This document shows positions 18,888-28,002 of a DNA stretch of 64,000 bases, piece by piece (position 1 is the first letter of the stretch; each line of letters opens with the position of its first letter). The notes below the pieces were generated by a model. The model ran no database searches, was not told where the DNA came from, and worked only from the letters and a program-made list of their open reading frames with translations. The stretch covers positions 1-64,000 of the forward strand of contig NZ_LBIQ01000018.1 of NCBI RefSeq assembly GCF_001280515.1, written 5' to 3'. Source of the stretch: Mangrovimonas sp. ST2L15. Its GTDB lineage: Bacteria > Bacteroidota > Bacteroidia > Flavobacteriales > Flavobacteriaceae. The translations under genes were made by a program, and so were the position numbers.

Positions 18888-21326
18888 TTAGGAATTTTCA
18901 TTCTTTTTAAAAGCCTGTTTCAAATCGTTATAATCGATAAAATAAATGAGTTTCAGGGAAAAAACATGTTGGAAGGGCTCATCAAATAAATCCTTCATAC
19001 TACGTCCATAGGTTTTTAAGGATTCTGAGGTGTAGCTAAACAATTGGTTTCTATAAAGAGCTGATAACTGACTACCAGGAGCAAACTGCCAAGAATAACC
19101 GAAATCTAAATTCCATGTGTTGAAGTTAATATCTGGGTCATTGATGTCTGATTTTCGCAGTCCCAATTCCTTGGATAAATGCCCATTGTCCTGCAAAGTA
19201 AATAATTCATCATTGTAGTTGACGGTTGACCAATAATTTCTAAAGGTGAGTGTCAAAGCATGGTAAGCATTGAAATTATAACTCCCAGAAAGACTGTTTA
19301 CAATGGTGCGTTGGTCTCTTTGTCCAAAGACTATTTCTTCTTGATACTTGGTTGTGTAACCTCGATCACCATTAACATTGTCAAATTGAAAGTCGTATAC
19401 AATTAATAGTCGATCACTTAATTTAAACCTGGGACTAACACCAAACCAATAATTAAACATATCCCTTCCTGTCTCTATAAGGCCCGCACCACCAAAATTA
19501 GTGTCTAGCGCAAAGGTTTTGTTGTAATTTGATGAGTACCACAAATTGAAATTGTACCAGTTTTCATAGATAAAGTATTTCCCTTTGGTTCTGGCCTCAA
19601 AATAATCGTATTGTTTTCCCGGTTCAAAATTGATGTTGGCACCGTAAGAATTAATTTTTTTGTTTGTAGCATTAAAACTAGCACCCAAATTCATCCCTGT
19701 GTAGGTACCTGGGTCGTAAAGCCTATTGTAATTGGCCCATACACCAACGTAGAAATTATTGAGCTTTTCTGTTGGTTCAAATATGCGATAAGAAGCATCA
19801 GCTGAGAAATTGTTATAGTTATTTCTTAGGTTCACACCAAGATCATTGATGTCAAAATCATCATCTGCCATGGTATTGTAAAGGCTGAACCTATAATTGC
19901 CACTTATTTCACTAATCCCCAAAATGGAACTCCAACCTGTTTTGGTACCGCCTTCTTCATTGATATTGCTCATTTTAAATTGAGCGTCCACATTATATGT
20001 ATTGCTTTTATTGGTATAGTTAAGAAGACCGGCAGTAACATTACCATCCCTAAAATGACCATTTCTAGTTACATTGGTGTTGATCAAACTCACGGTTGAG
20101 TTTTTATTGAATTGTTGGTCTAGTACAAAGATGTTGTAATTAGCCAAAGGTTCTATCAATTCTTTTCTGGTTTCTCCATTCAGCACATTTTCGATTGTGG
20201 CATAAGTTTTTTCGGTGATGGCATTGAAGACTCCTATTCCCAAACCTTTTTTTGTTCTTCCTGATACCTTAAGGGCATTTAAGGTTTTAATTTTAGTTGG
20301 ATACTCTCTTATTTGTTCGTTCTCTTCCAATTCTACATTTCCTACCGGAGCTCCACCAACACGACGGGAATAAAATAGATTCCCTTTATTGAATAAATCC
20401 ACACCTTCTGTAAAGAATTGTCTTTGTTCGGCAAAGGTCTGCTCAAATGGCCCCAAGTTTAGAACGACATCATCAAAGGCGGCTTGACTAAAATCTGGAA
20501 TCAATGTGGCATCCAATGTGAAATTCTCACTTATGCCATATTTTAAATCCAATCCTATATTATAAGTGTCTTCAAATTCACCATCATAACTTTCTAAAAT
20601 GGTGGAGGCAAAGGGGTAAAAACTAAGACGGGTAGGAGGACTAATATTCTCAATACCGATAATTTCACCATGGTACAAACCTATGTTTCCTTTAGTAGGA
20701 TCGATAGGATTCCAAGTGTACTGTTCTCTAGTAGTTCTAAAATGCCTATGAAATTGTAACCCCCAAGTTTGTACTTCTTTGTTGGCAAAACGCAAACATC
20801 TATAGGGAATTTTTATTTCAACAATCCAACCATCATCTACTAACTTTACGGCACTATCCCATACAGAATTCCAACTAAAATCTTCACCATTATATGGAGA
20901 GTAGGAGGCGTCTGCTTGGTTTCCTGTTGGAAAAACAAAAAATTCAGCATCGTTTTGTGCATCATTGTTTGGGTTTAATACCACTCCAAAGAAATCCTGT
21001 TGTCCAAAATTATCCCTTTGATTAAATTGTTTCATTATTTCATCGGGGTGATCATACAGGTAGGCCGCAAAATAGATGGCATGGTCATCATAAGTAACCT
21101 TAACTTGAGTTGTTTGGTAATTTTTTGGAGCATTACCTACATCAGGCCTAAATTGAACAAAATCTGTGGCTGTTTCAGCATTTACCCATGCAACATCATC
21201 CAAAATACCATCAATTTTAGGAGCAGTTTCAGTTCTTCGAATGTGTAATTGCTTTTTATCCTTGTTTTGAGCTTGGATGGTTAGTACTCCCAAAAAAAAG
21301 AGTACCCAAAGAAGGTTGGTTTTCAT
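18888..21326 (-). CDS. DUF5916 protein: CBM9-like domain plus outer-membrane beta-barrel
   Basis: An 812-residue exported protein. The signal peptide (MKTNLLWVLFFLGVLTIQAQ) is followed by a carbohydrate-binding-family-9-like sandwich (about 35-215, with APKIDGILDDVAW, YFAAYLYD and EIKIPYRCLRF). The remaining 580 residues alternate aromatic and polar residues in the pattern of a large outer-membrane barrel (DUF5916). The protein ends in a sequence rich in aromatic residues. The function is unknown; a surface role in polysaccharide binding or uptake is often suggested from the CBM9-like part only. It is followed on the same strand by lolD after 66 bases. Confidence 0.88.
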   Translation of the reverse strand: MKTNLLWVLFFLGVLTIQAQNKDKKQLHIRRTETAPKIDGILDDVAWVNAETATDFVQFRPDVGNAPKNYQTTQVKVTYDDHAIYFAAYLYDHPDEIMKQFNQRDNFGQQDFFGVVLNPNNDAQNDAEFFVFPTGNQADASYSPYNGEDFSWNSVWDSAVKLVDDGWIVEIKIPYRCLRFANKEVQTWGLQFHRHFRTTREQYTWNPIDPTKGNIGLYHGEIIGIENISPPTRLSFYPFASTILESYDGEFEDTYNIGLDLKYGISENFTLDATLIPDFSQAAFDDVVLNLGPFEQTFAEQRQFFTEGVDLFNKGNLFYSRRVGGAPVGNVELEENEQIREYPTKIKTLNALKVSGRTKKGLGIGVFNAITEKTYATIENVLNGETRKELIEPLANYNIFVLDQQFNKNSTVSLINTNVTRNGHFRDGNVTAGLLNYTNKSNTYNVDAQFKMSNINEEGGTKTGWSSILGISEISGNYRFSLYNTMADDDFDINDLGVNLRNNYNNFSADASYRIFEPTEKLNNFYVGVWANYNRLYDPGTYTGMNLGASFNATNKKINSYGANINFEPGKQYDYFEARTKGKYFIYENWYNFNLWYSSNYNKTFALDTNFGGAGLIETGRDMFNYWFGVSPRFKLSDRLLIVYDFQFDNVNGDRGYTTKYQEEIVFGQRDQRTIVNSLSGSYNFNAYHALTLTFRNYWSTVNYNDELFTLQDNGHLSKELGLRKSDINDPDINFNTWNLDFGYSWQFAPGSQLSALYRNQLFSYTSESLKTYGRSMKDLFDEPFQHVFSLKLIYFIDYNDLKQAFKKNENS

Positions 21327-21528
21327 TGATTTGTAATTCGTCTTTTTGATTGATATTATAAAGACAAGTAACCAGTTTAATTGTTACAAAAATTTTGACA
21401 AAACTATAGGGTCATCCTCCTTCATGGTCTTAAAAAAAAGTTAAAACCTTCCATGCAACTGTTAAGGCAAATGGATTTCTGCGGGTTTCATTTTTTTGAC
21501 TAATTTTAACCTATAATAACACACAGCT

Positions 21529-22125
21529 ATGCTATACAAACATTTTGAAGAATATAATATGCAGGTCACAGATGATGTGAAGGCACGATATAAAAGTATT
21601 ATTGCTGATTTGGGGGAAGATGTCACTAGGGATGGACTTGTAAAGACTCCTGAACGAGCTTCCAAAGCAATGCAATTCCTTACACAAGGTTACCATCAAG
21701 ATGCTGCTGAAATTTTAAAGAGTGCCATGTTTGAAGAATCTTATAATGAGATGGTTATTGTTAAGGATATTGAATTATACTCTTTGTGTGAACACCATAT
21801 GTTGCCTTTTTTTGGAAAAGCTCATATCGCTTACATTCCAAATGGCAGGATTGTAGGTTTAAGCAAGATTCCTAGGGTGGTAGATGTTTTTGCCCGACGA
21901 CTTCAAGTACAAGAGCGCCTGACAGAACAAATTCTGGATTGTATTAATAACACCCTAGAACCACAAGGGGTTGCCGTGGTGATTGAAGCGTCTCATATGT
22001 GTATGATGATGCGTGGGGTACAAAAGCAAAATTCTGTTACTACAACCTCTGGCTTTAGAGGTCAGTTTGAAAAGATTGAAACTCGAAGTGAGTTTTTAAA
22101 GCTCATTAGTGAAAAATTGTCCTAA
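21529..22125 (+). CDS. folE: GTP cyclohydrolase I
   Basis: A 198-residue enzyme that converts GTP to 7,8-dihydroneopterin triphosphate, the first step of folate and pterin synthesis. The zinc ligands are C87 and H90 in [17 protein letters not shown] and C158 in [19 protein letters not shown] and [13 protein letters not shown] form the GTP site. [17 protein letters not shown] is also conserved. The ATG at 21529 gives an N-terminus (LYKHFEEYN) like other flavobacterial FolE; a second ATG lies ten codons later. Confidence 0.97.
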   Translation: MLYKHFEEYNMQVTDDVKARYKSIIADLGEDVTRDGLVKTPERASKAMQFLTQGYHQDAAEILKSAMFEESYNEMVIVKDIELYSLCEHHMLPFFGKAHIAYIPNGRIVGLSKIPRVVDVFARRLQVQERLTEQILDCINNTLEPQGVAVVIEASHMCMMMRGVQKQNSVTTTSGFRGQFEKIETRSEFLKLISEKLS

Positions 22126-22177
22126 TCTTTTTTTGGTACACTTCTTGTTACAATAATTGTAACCTTTTAAACTGAAA

Positions 22178-22471
22178 ATGATGAATTTAAGTAATTTAAG
22201 CAAGCATAAAAAATTAGCCTTAAGCATTCTTTTTGATGCTATTGGTATGGTTACATTATTTGATATTATTTGGGCTCCTATATCTGGTTATTTAATGGCC
22301 AATATGTACAAAGGAACCAAAGGTAAAGTAGCAGGGGTGATTTCCTTTATTGAGGAAGCCCTACCAGGATTTGATTTCATTCCTACGTTTACCCTTATGT
22401 GGCTTTACACCTATGTTATCAAAAAAGAATCTAATGAGGTTCAACCCATTAAAGTAAGGTCCAACAATTAA
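22178..22471 (+). CDS. Small membrane protein, unknown
   Basis: A 97-residue protein with a basic N-terminus (LSKHKKLA) and two hydrophobic segments (about 14-42 and 75-90) around the short loop KGTKGKVAGVISFIEEALPG. It resembles small conserved flavobacterial membrane proteins for which I know no function. A 7-bp palindrome GTTACAA/TTGTAAC (22148-22164) sits just before it and may be a weak folE terminator or an operator. The start may be either of two adjacent ATGs (22178 or 22181). Confidence 0.7.
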   Translation: MMNLSNLSKHKKLALSILFDAIGMVTLFDIIWAPISGYLMANMYKGTKGKVAGVISFIEEALPGFDFIPTFTLMWLYTYVIKKESNEVQPIKVRSNN

Positions 22472-22474
22472 AGA

Positions 22475-22505
22475 AAAAAGCTCAGTAAAACTGAGCTTTT
22501 TTTTG
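22475..22505. terminator. Bidirectional terminator
   Basis: AGCTCAGT / ACTGAGCT stem (22479-22486 with 22490-22497), AAA loop, flanked by an A-run on the left and a T-run on the right. It separates the small membrane protein from the convergent TonB receptor. Confidence 0.85.
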
Positions 22506-22507
22506 TT

Positions 22508-24754
22508 TTATATTCTGTAAGATAAACCAAAGGTTAGGTTCCTTCCCATATTATAAATGCCATCGGGTTTTAATCTTGAAAGATGGTTGATATAGGATTC
22601 ATCAAGGATATTGCTTCCAGAAATGGTTACATCCAAATCCCTTTTGAACACCTGTATTGTGCCTCCAAAACCAGCACTTAACAATTGATATCCTGCTGTT
22701 GTGGTTTCAAACGGACTTACATGGTTTTGATCAAAGGTCGTTTTTAATCTAACAAAAGCGAACCCTTTTTGAAGCCAACCTGTATTGTATTCAACACGAA
22801 TGGTATTATTTAAAGAATTGGCTGGAATCAATGGTAGGTAGTTATCGTTCTGTTGTTTACCGGTTACGGTTTCAAAACTACTTTCAACATGCAACCAATC
22901 AAGTGGGTGCGGGTGAAAATGAAATCCGAATTCTCCTCCATATAAAGCAGCATCATCTTGGACATATTGATAAGCTGCAAACTCTTGTATCTCTTCTCCT
23001 AATGGAGATAAGAAAATGTAATTGTTGATTGTGTTATAGAAACCATTGGCAAATACTTCCCAGTGGTCATTTTTATATTCCAAATTAAGGTCAAACTGAA
23101 TGTTTTGTTCATTCTTTAAGTCTATATTGCCAATCTCATAACGGTAAGAACCATGGTGAACACCATCTGAAGTAAGCTCTGCTAAATTGGGGGCTCTAAA
23201 TCCAGAGGCTACATTGAATCTGGCTGTTACGTTTTTTGCCAAATTGGTTTTGGCACCTATAGCACCATTAAAACTATTAAATTCACGTTGTAAACCTTCT
23301 GGTAATTCGATAGATCGGTGGTCAAATCTGGTACCCACTTGTACATCTACTTTTTCAAAGTGAATGTGGGTCATTCCTAAAACGCCTACATCATTGGTAG
23401 TCGCATCAGGGATTAATTGTTCCTCTCCATAATTTGTATTGGTTTGGTGCATCCCTTGAACCCCAACAATGGTTTCCGTTCTTCCTATTTTGGGAAGATG
23501 ATACTTAACATCATAATTAAAGGTTTTTAATTTCATTTGAAGTGCAGGGTGTAGCTCTTCGTTTTCCTCATGCTCGTCATGTTCCTCTTCTTCATGGTGG
23601 TCTTCTTCTTCCTCGCCATGTTCCTCGTGGTGGTGCTCATCTTCAAATTCTTGACGGTTGTTATAAATGTAGCCTAGATTAAATTCTAAGCTCGATTTGT
23701 CAAAGAAAACCGTTGATTTGGAACTGAACACATGGTTTGTTAAATCTTGATAGGGAAGCATGGGGTATTTTGCTTTAGACTGTAACGTCAATTCTTCTGG
23801 GATACCCAATTTGCTGTGGTTGACGTTGTATCTGAATTCGGTTTTAAATTTGGAATCCTGAAAGCCGATACCTCCTTTAAAATCCTTTTCATTCCATCGG
23901 GTGTTCGTTACTCGATAGTTTGGTGTTTCATAATCGGAATGCTCTGCCAAACTTCCTCTGAACAAGAATTTGAACTTGTCACCAGACGCTTTATAAGCTG
24001 CAGTAGTGTTATAACCCAGTGTATTGCTAAAGTAAGTGGCACCCAAATGTCCTTCTGAACTGTTTTGAGAAGCAAATCTTTCTGGGTTAAGGTAAAGGAC
24101 TCCTCCTAAAGCATCGCTTCCATATAAAAGTGAAGAAGGGCCTTTAATTACTTCTACACTTTCTATTCCAGCATCACTAACGCCCAGTCCATGTTCGCTA
24201 CCAAACTGTTGGTTTTCTAATCGAACTCCTTGGGTATATACCAAAACCCGATTTGAACTAAGCCCTCTGATGACCGGTTTGCCTATTCCTGTTCCTGTGG
24301 TAACGCTTTCTACACCAGCTATGTTGGTAATCCCATCTGCAAGTGTTACGGCTCCCTGACTTTTTAAATCGGAAACATTTTGACGTTCCACCTTCATAAC
24401 ATTCTCACTTTGGAGTTTGTGAAAGGGTGTCGAAATGATTACTTCTTCCATTTCAATTGCCGACGATTTTAAACCTATTACTAAAGTTTCAGGAATTGGA
24501 ATCTCAATGGTTTGGGAATAGGTTTCATAACCAACAATGGAGACAACAATTTTGTAATTACCTGTGGGTAGATTGTCTATTGTAAAAACTCCTTGTTCAT
24601 CTGTGGCAGCTCCTTTTTCAAGTTGAGGAACATACACAGAGGCATATGGAATGGGTTCTTGGGTATCTGTATCGGTAATAATTCCGTGGACGGAATTTTG
24701 AGCATAGATTGATGGAATAACCATCATAATCAATGCTTTAAATAAAAATTTCAT
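22508..24754 (-). CDS. TonB-dependent receptor with His/Glu-rich loop, probable metal uptake
   Basis: A 748-residue outer-membrane receptor. After the signal peptide comes a carboxypeptidase-regulatory-like domain (about 20-95, with GIITDTDTQEPIPYASVYV), then a plug (about 110-225, with SDLKSQGAVTLADGITNIAGV and GPSSLLYGSDALGGVLYLNP), then a 22-strand-type barrel. One extracellular loop at about 370-400 is very rich in His, Glu and Asp (clusters DEHHHEEHGEEEEDHH and EHDEHEE). Such loops occur in zinc and other divalent-metal receptors such as ZnuD. Metal uptake is therefore inferred, not shown. It is the last gene of a four-gene minus-strand operon; the preceding gene encodes another His-rich protein. 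Confidence 0.88.
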   Translation of the reverse strand: MKFLFKALIMMVIPSIYAQNSVHGIITDTDTQEPIPYASVYVPQLEKGAATDEQGVFTIDNLPTGNYKIVVSIVGYETYSQTIEIPIPETLVIGLKSSAIEMEEVIISTPFHKLQSENVMKVERQNVSDLKSQGAVTLADGITNIAGVESVTTGTGIGKPVIRGLSSNRVLVYTQGVRLENQQFGSEHGLGVSDAGIESVEVIKGPSSLLYGSDALGGVLYLNPERFASQNSSEGHLGATYFSNTLGYNTTAAYKASGDKFKFLFRGSLAEHSDYETPNYRVTNTRWNEKDFKGGIGFQDSKFKTEFRYNVNHSKLGIPEELTLQSKAKYPMLPYQDLTNHVFSSKSTVFFDKSSLEFNLGYIYNNRQEFEDEHHHEEHGEEEEDHHEEEEHDEHEENEELHPALQMKLKTFNYDVKYHLPKIGRTETIVGVQGMHQTNTNYGEEQLIPDATTNDVGVLGMTHIHFEKVDVQVGTRFDHRSIELPEGLQREFNSFNGAIGAKTNLAKNVTARFNVASGFRAPNLAELTSDGVHHGSYRYEIGNIDLKNEQNIQFDLNLEYKNDHWEVFANGFYNTINNYIFLSPLGEEIQEFAAYQYVQDDAALYGGEFGFHFHPHPLDWLHVESSFETVTGKQQNDNYLPLIPANSLNNTIRVEYNTGWLQKGFAFVRLKTTFDQNHVSPFETTTAGYQLLSAGFGGTIQVFKRDLDVTISGSNILDESYINHLSRLKPDGIYNMGRNLTFGLSYRI

Positions 24755-24808
24755 TTAAATAATTGGGTTTAATAGTAAATAATGATTCAAATTGATTTGA
24801 GGCGAATA

Positions 24809-25144
24809 TTAACTATTAAAAGGTGGGCCGCGTAGGCTGATATGTGATTTCTGAAACTCACTTATGAACTGGTATTGCGAAAGAATCAGTTCGTGGTTGT
24901 GCTCTTCTTTAAGAAGATCATATTCAAATACTGAAAGGGTGAAAGTAGGAGTGATTTTAAACTTTTGAAAATCACAATCTACGTCCCAAGTATGAAAGTG
25001 CGCTTGTGGTTCTCCTTGACAAACTTCATGTTTGTGCTTAGATTCCAAACTGTGGTGTAACTTAATAGCAGCTGGCATCATCACCAAAAGGATCAGACCT
25101 AGGGCTGCTATTCTAAACATGATATGTTGCTTTAGTTTTTCCAC
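24809..25144 (-). CDS. Small exported His-rich protein beside the TonB receptor
   Basis: A 111-residue protein with one N-terminal hydrophobic segment (about 9-27, a signal peptide or anchor) followed by a His/Cys-rich stretch: KLHHSLESKHKHEVC, HFHTWDVDC. The C-terminal half is soluble. The His and Cys residues look suited to metal binding, and the gene lies 54 bases before the TonB receptor with the His-rich loop, so a periplasmic metal-handling role is plausible. I cannot assign a named family. Its start directly abuts the stop of the upstream DUF6787 gene. Confidence 0.75.
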   Translation of the reverse strand: MEKLKQHIMFRIAALGLILLVMMPAAIKLHHSLESKHKHEVCQGEPQAHFHTWDVDCDFQKFKITPTFTLSVFEYDLLKEEHNHELILSQYQFISEFQKSHISLRGPPFNS

Positions 25145-25639
25145 TTAATCCACAAATCGTTTTAAACCAAATCGTCTAAGCATTTTCTTTTCAAATTCCC
25201 AGAAGAATTTAAACTGGCCTAAGGCCCATCCAAAGAAAACCAATAATATTTGGTAAAAAATGAGCCCAATGATAAGGTATAGTACCCAATACAGCAAGGG
25301 ATTTAAGTTTTCTTTAGTAATTCCTATGAATTTGATAAGGGGTCTGCTAACAAAGACAGAAGAGGTTCCGGTCATGGCAAAGATGATAAACACCCTAATC
25401 ATTTCCCAACGGTACTGCAAGATCCATTTTTTTTCCAATTTTTTAAATAAGAATAGGGTGACTCTTAGTAGTATGAAAAAGATAACTACAGTTGTACAAA
25501 TAAACAAAAGAAGGTTTAAATGCTTAAAGAGTGCTGCAGCCAATTTATAGGAGCTATAGCCCAAACCAACCAAGCCCAAAAACGGAAAAATGAGTTGCCA
25601 GTTCTGTTGAATTTCCCAATTTTTCTTGAATGTTTCCAT
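25145..25639 (-). CDS. DUF6787 family membrane protein
   Basis: A 164-residue inner-membrane protein with about four hydrophobic segments. The core FAMTGTSSVFVSRPLIKFIGI and the C-terminal GQFKFFWEFEKKMLRRFG match the DUF6787 pattern as I remember it. Here the core is preceded by an extra N-terminal segment with a WEIQQNWQL motif that resembles the later WILQYRWEMI, suggesting a partial internal repeat. The function is unknown. It lies 26 bases after the DUF6146 gene and directly abuts the small His-rich gene. Confidence 0.75.
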   Translation of the reverse strand: METFKKNWEIQQNWQLIFPFLGLVGLGYSSYKLAAALFKHLNLLLFICTTVVIFFILLRVTLFLFKKLEKKWILQYRWEMIRVFIIFAMTGTSSVFVSRPLIKFIGITKENLNPLLYWVLYLIIGLIFYQILLVFFGWALGQFKFFWEFEKKMLRRFGLKRFVD

Positions 25640-25665
25640 AGGCTATATTGCTGTGCAAATATAGT

Positions 25666-26115
25666 CTAAATACGTGGAACTATTCCTGTTAATTGTTGTT
25701 TGTATTTTAATTGAAAGTAAATGAAATAATTATAAAGTTTGTAGTTTACATCATAGCCATAATCAATGCCTGGACTGTAATTGATTTGCATTTCATAAAG
25801 ACTGGGATTATAAACTTGAGGTTGAAGTACCCTTTGGTTCCAAGCGGTCACATATTGAATGTTTCGACCTTCCAAGAAAGACTGCGTATAAAAACCTTCA
25901 GGTCTGGCAGTAGACTGCAACCATGTATTAAAACCGGGTTCAATAATGATGATTTCATATTCTACTTCCTCATTAGCAATTCTTACCGTATCATTATCAA
26001 TAGTTTTTATGGAATCCCTGGTTACTTGGCTATTTGACTGGTTAGTATTGGATTTGGTTGAACTACAAGCCCAAATGCACATAACAAGTATTCCTATGAG
26101 ATAAAATTGTTTCAT
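25666..26115 (-). CDS. DUF6146 family lipoprotein
   Basis: A 149-residue protein with a lipobox (VMCIWACSS, Cys at about 17), so it is a predicted lipoprotein. The conserved C-terminal half shows PGFNTWLQSTARPEGFYTQ, YVTAWNQRV and INYSPGIDYGYDVNYKLYNYFIYF, which match DUF6146. The function is unknown. It is the first gene of the four-gene operon that ends in the TonB receptor, and an exact TAnnTTTG promoter core lies 41 bases upstream of its ATG. Confidence 0.8.
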   Translation of the reverse strand: MKQFYLIGILVMCIWACSSTKSNTNQSNSQVTRDSIKTIDNDTVRIANEEVEYEIIIIEPGFNTWLQSTARPEGFYTQSFLEGRNIQYVTAWNQRVLQPQVYNPSLYEMQINYSPGIDYGYDVNYKLYNYFIYFQLKYKQQLTGIVPRI

Positions 26116-26155
26116 AAGTTTAAAAATACGAAAATTAAATTTGATTAGAAGTAGT

Positions 26156-26163
26156 CAAATATA
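26156..26163 (-). promoter_or_regulatory. Promoter core TATATTTG for the TonB-receptor operon
   Basis: On the minus strand TATATTTG matches TAnnTTTG exactly and would give a leader of about 35 bases before the DUF6146 start. A -33 TTG is not obvious. No clear inverted repeat for a metalloregulator was seen around it. Confidence 0.5.
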
Positions 26164-26239
26164 GTTTGAAATATGATGTGCCTTATGAATAAGTTGTTTG
26201 CGGCTATTTAAATAATTTCAACACTTTTCTTAATACAAG

Positions 26240-26268
26240 AAAAATGGAGCTACCTAGGGCAGCTCCAT
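26240..26268 (-). terminator. Terminator after the GGTGRFAGATG lipoprotein gene
   Basis: ATGGAGCT / AGCTCCAT stem (26244-26251 with 26261-26268), loop ACCTAGGGC on the plus strand, and TTTTTC following on the minus strand. Confidence 0.8.
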
Positions 26269-26282
26269 AATGCAATAACTTT

Positions 26283-26924
26283 CTAATTGGAATTGGCACC
26301 TGGATAAAATGTTAAGGTACCTGTAAATACATGATCTGTTTGATGTTCAGCTATGAAACCATCAGGGAAATTGCTCCATCCTCCATCAATTAAATTCACC
26401 CAACTATCTGTGGTACCACTACCAGTTGCTCCAGCAAAGCGACCAGTGCCTCCTGTAAATTCAAAGGCATCCCCAAACCATAATTCGTAGAGAGGGTCAT
26501 CAAATACTTGGTAAATTTGTCCGATTACATCTGTTGGTGGAATATTGAAATACAATTCATCCCCATTGGCCGCAACAAAAACACCTTCTCCTGCACGATA
26601 CTGGAAATTAGGTCCACCACAAAAAGAAATGGTTGTCATAAATTCACCTAAATGTGTTCCATTTCCACCACCGACTTGATAATTTCCGGGAGCACCAAAA
26701 TCTTCATCTGGATTTTCAGACCCATAGGCAGAACAATCAAGTGCAAAAGAATAATCTCTAAGCGTATAGAACGTTGCCTTAAATGGTACCGTGACGGCTC
26801 TAGGTTCAGCCTTTCTCAAGGATTCATTAGTTGCAACTTCATAAGAATCTAATTGTTCATGAGAACAAGAAAAGAAAATCAACAATAAGATAGGGGCCAT
26901 CCAAATTAAATTTAAACGCTTCAT
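26283..26924 (-). CDS. Lipoprotein with GGTGRFAGATG motif, unknown function
   Basis: A 213-residue protein whose signal peptide ends in a lipobox (LLLIFFSCSHE, Cys about 20), followed by a short linker and a beta-rich domain. The segment FEFTGGTGRFAGATGSGT is a motif found in secreted beta-barrel proteins of allene-oxide-cyclase-like or DUF3224-like shape; it is consistent with such a fold but does not identify a function. Three cysteines remain in the mature part. It is a monocistronic gene with its own terminator, and a 380-base spacer lies upstream. Confidence 0.7.
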   Translation of the reverse strand: MKRLNLIWMAPILLLIFFSCSHEQLDSYEVATNESLRKAEPRAVTVPFKATFYTLRDYSFALDCSAYGSENPDEDFGAPGNYQVGGGNGTHLGEFMTTISFCGGPNFQYRAGEGVFVAANGDELYFNIPPTDVIGQIYQVFDDPLYELWFGDAFEFTGGTGRFAGATGSGTTDSWVNLIDGGWSNFPDGFIAEHQTDHVFTGTLTFYPGANSN

Positions 26925-27306
26925 TTTTTGAAAAATTTAAAATTGATAAATCGAATAGTACCAATAATGGTGATCGGGAAGGTAGTTGGTTAAGATTTAT
27001 TCGGCACATAAAATACCTAGCCATTTTATACTCTAAAAAGGAGTAAAGCTTGTGCTTAAAGCATTTGAATTTAAGCTTTTAATTATGATTTTCGGATGAT
27101 GGAAATCATAAGAAATTAGGATAATATTTTGTAACTTATAAAGTTAGTTTTAATAACTAGATCTAATTCGAAGTTTAGATATCTCTAGTAATATTTTCCT
27201 GCTCAAAATTATATTAGGTTCCCTCTAAATGTATCCATAATATATTAGTAGTTAAAATGTAAGTAATTAATGTATTTTTAGAGAGAGAGAATGACTTCCT
27301 CCTATT
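26925..27306. other. Divergent intergenic spacer, no gene seen
   Basis: 382 AT-rich bases between divergent genes. It has no credible ORF, no exact TAnnTTTG core and no terminator. It contains a perfect hairpin, ATGATTTTC / GGAAATCAT with one mismatch, at about 27085-27109. Regulatory content is likely but not resolvable by eye. Confidence 0.35.
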
Positions 27307-27951
27307 TTGAGAATTTTTTTTATCATATTATTGAGTCTGGTTATACCACAGTTCCTTTTTTCACAAAGGGAAATTGTTGGTAAGGTAGAATTTTATAAGT
27401 CGGTGGAAAGCGAATACAAAATTTTAGAATCCTTTCCAGACGAGACAATTCAAAATTTGACCAACCGAAAACACAAGATTAGTATAAAACAAAAAAACAA
27501 ACTCTTTGAATTAGAAACAGACTCCAGTGGAATTTTCAAATTTAGAACGGATTTGAATGATTCCATTCATATTAATGTAAACCACCATTCAACTATTTTC
27601 AATGAAACTTTTAAGTTCGATTCATATGAACTTAACGATACTTTAAAACTTCGGATATCTGATAGAAAATTAGCTGTTTATCGTGATTCTTTAGTTGAAC
27701 CGGAATTCTATAATAAGTACAGTGAAAAGCAGGCTTATATAGACTTCAACAACGGAATCCGACGTCTTTTCAGTGCAGGCGGTTTTTTATCCGAGGATAC
27801 CATTCAAAAAAATAAACTGTTTGCTGAAAAATACGATTTGAATTACGAATACCTTTTTGGTTGTATAGTTAACAGAACTGAAATTAGGATTGTATATCGA
27901 TACAATCAAGTAATGAAAAAGTTAATGGGTATTAGCGAAAAGGTGTGGTAG
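27307..27951 (+). CDS. Exported protein, unknown function
   Basis: A 214-residue protein starting at a TTG (27307), the only usable start before the signal peptide RIFFIILLSLVIPQFLFSQ; an ATG at 27291 is in another frame. The region about 25-115 has the alternating pattern and GIFKFRTDLNDSI turn of a small beta-sandwich such as a carboxypeptidase-regulatory-like domain. The C-terminal 90 residues are helical and charged. I do not recognise the family. It opens a plus-strand stretch of small unrelated genes that looks like accessory DNA. Confidence 0.65.
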   Translation: MRIFFIILLSLVIPQFLFSQREIVGKVEFYKSVESEYKILESFPDETIQNLTNRKHKISIKQKNKLFELETDSSGIFKFRTDLNDSIHINVNHHSTIFNETFKFDSYELNDTLKLRISDRKLAVYRDSLVEPEFYNKYSEKQAYIDFNNGIRRLFSAGGFLSEDTIQKNKLFAEKYDLNYEYLFGCIVNRTEIRIVYRYNQVMKKLMGISEKVW

Positions 27952-28002
27952 AAATCCTGATATTTGGCCTTAAGAAATTCCTAATAAATTACAACTGTAA
28001 CC

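Noticed and set aside
23555-23645. Low-complexity GAA/CAT-rich tract as a DNA repeat
   Set aside because: It encodes the His/Glu-rich loop of the TonB receptor in frame, with varied codons, so it is best explained as protein sequence.
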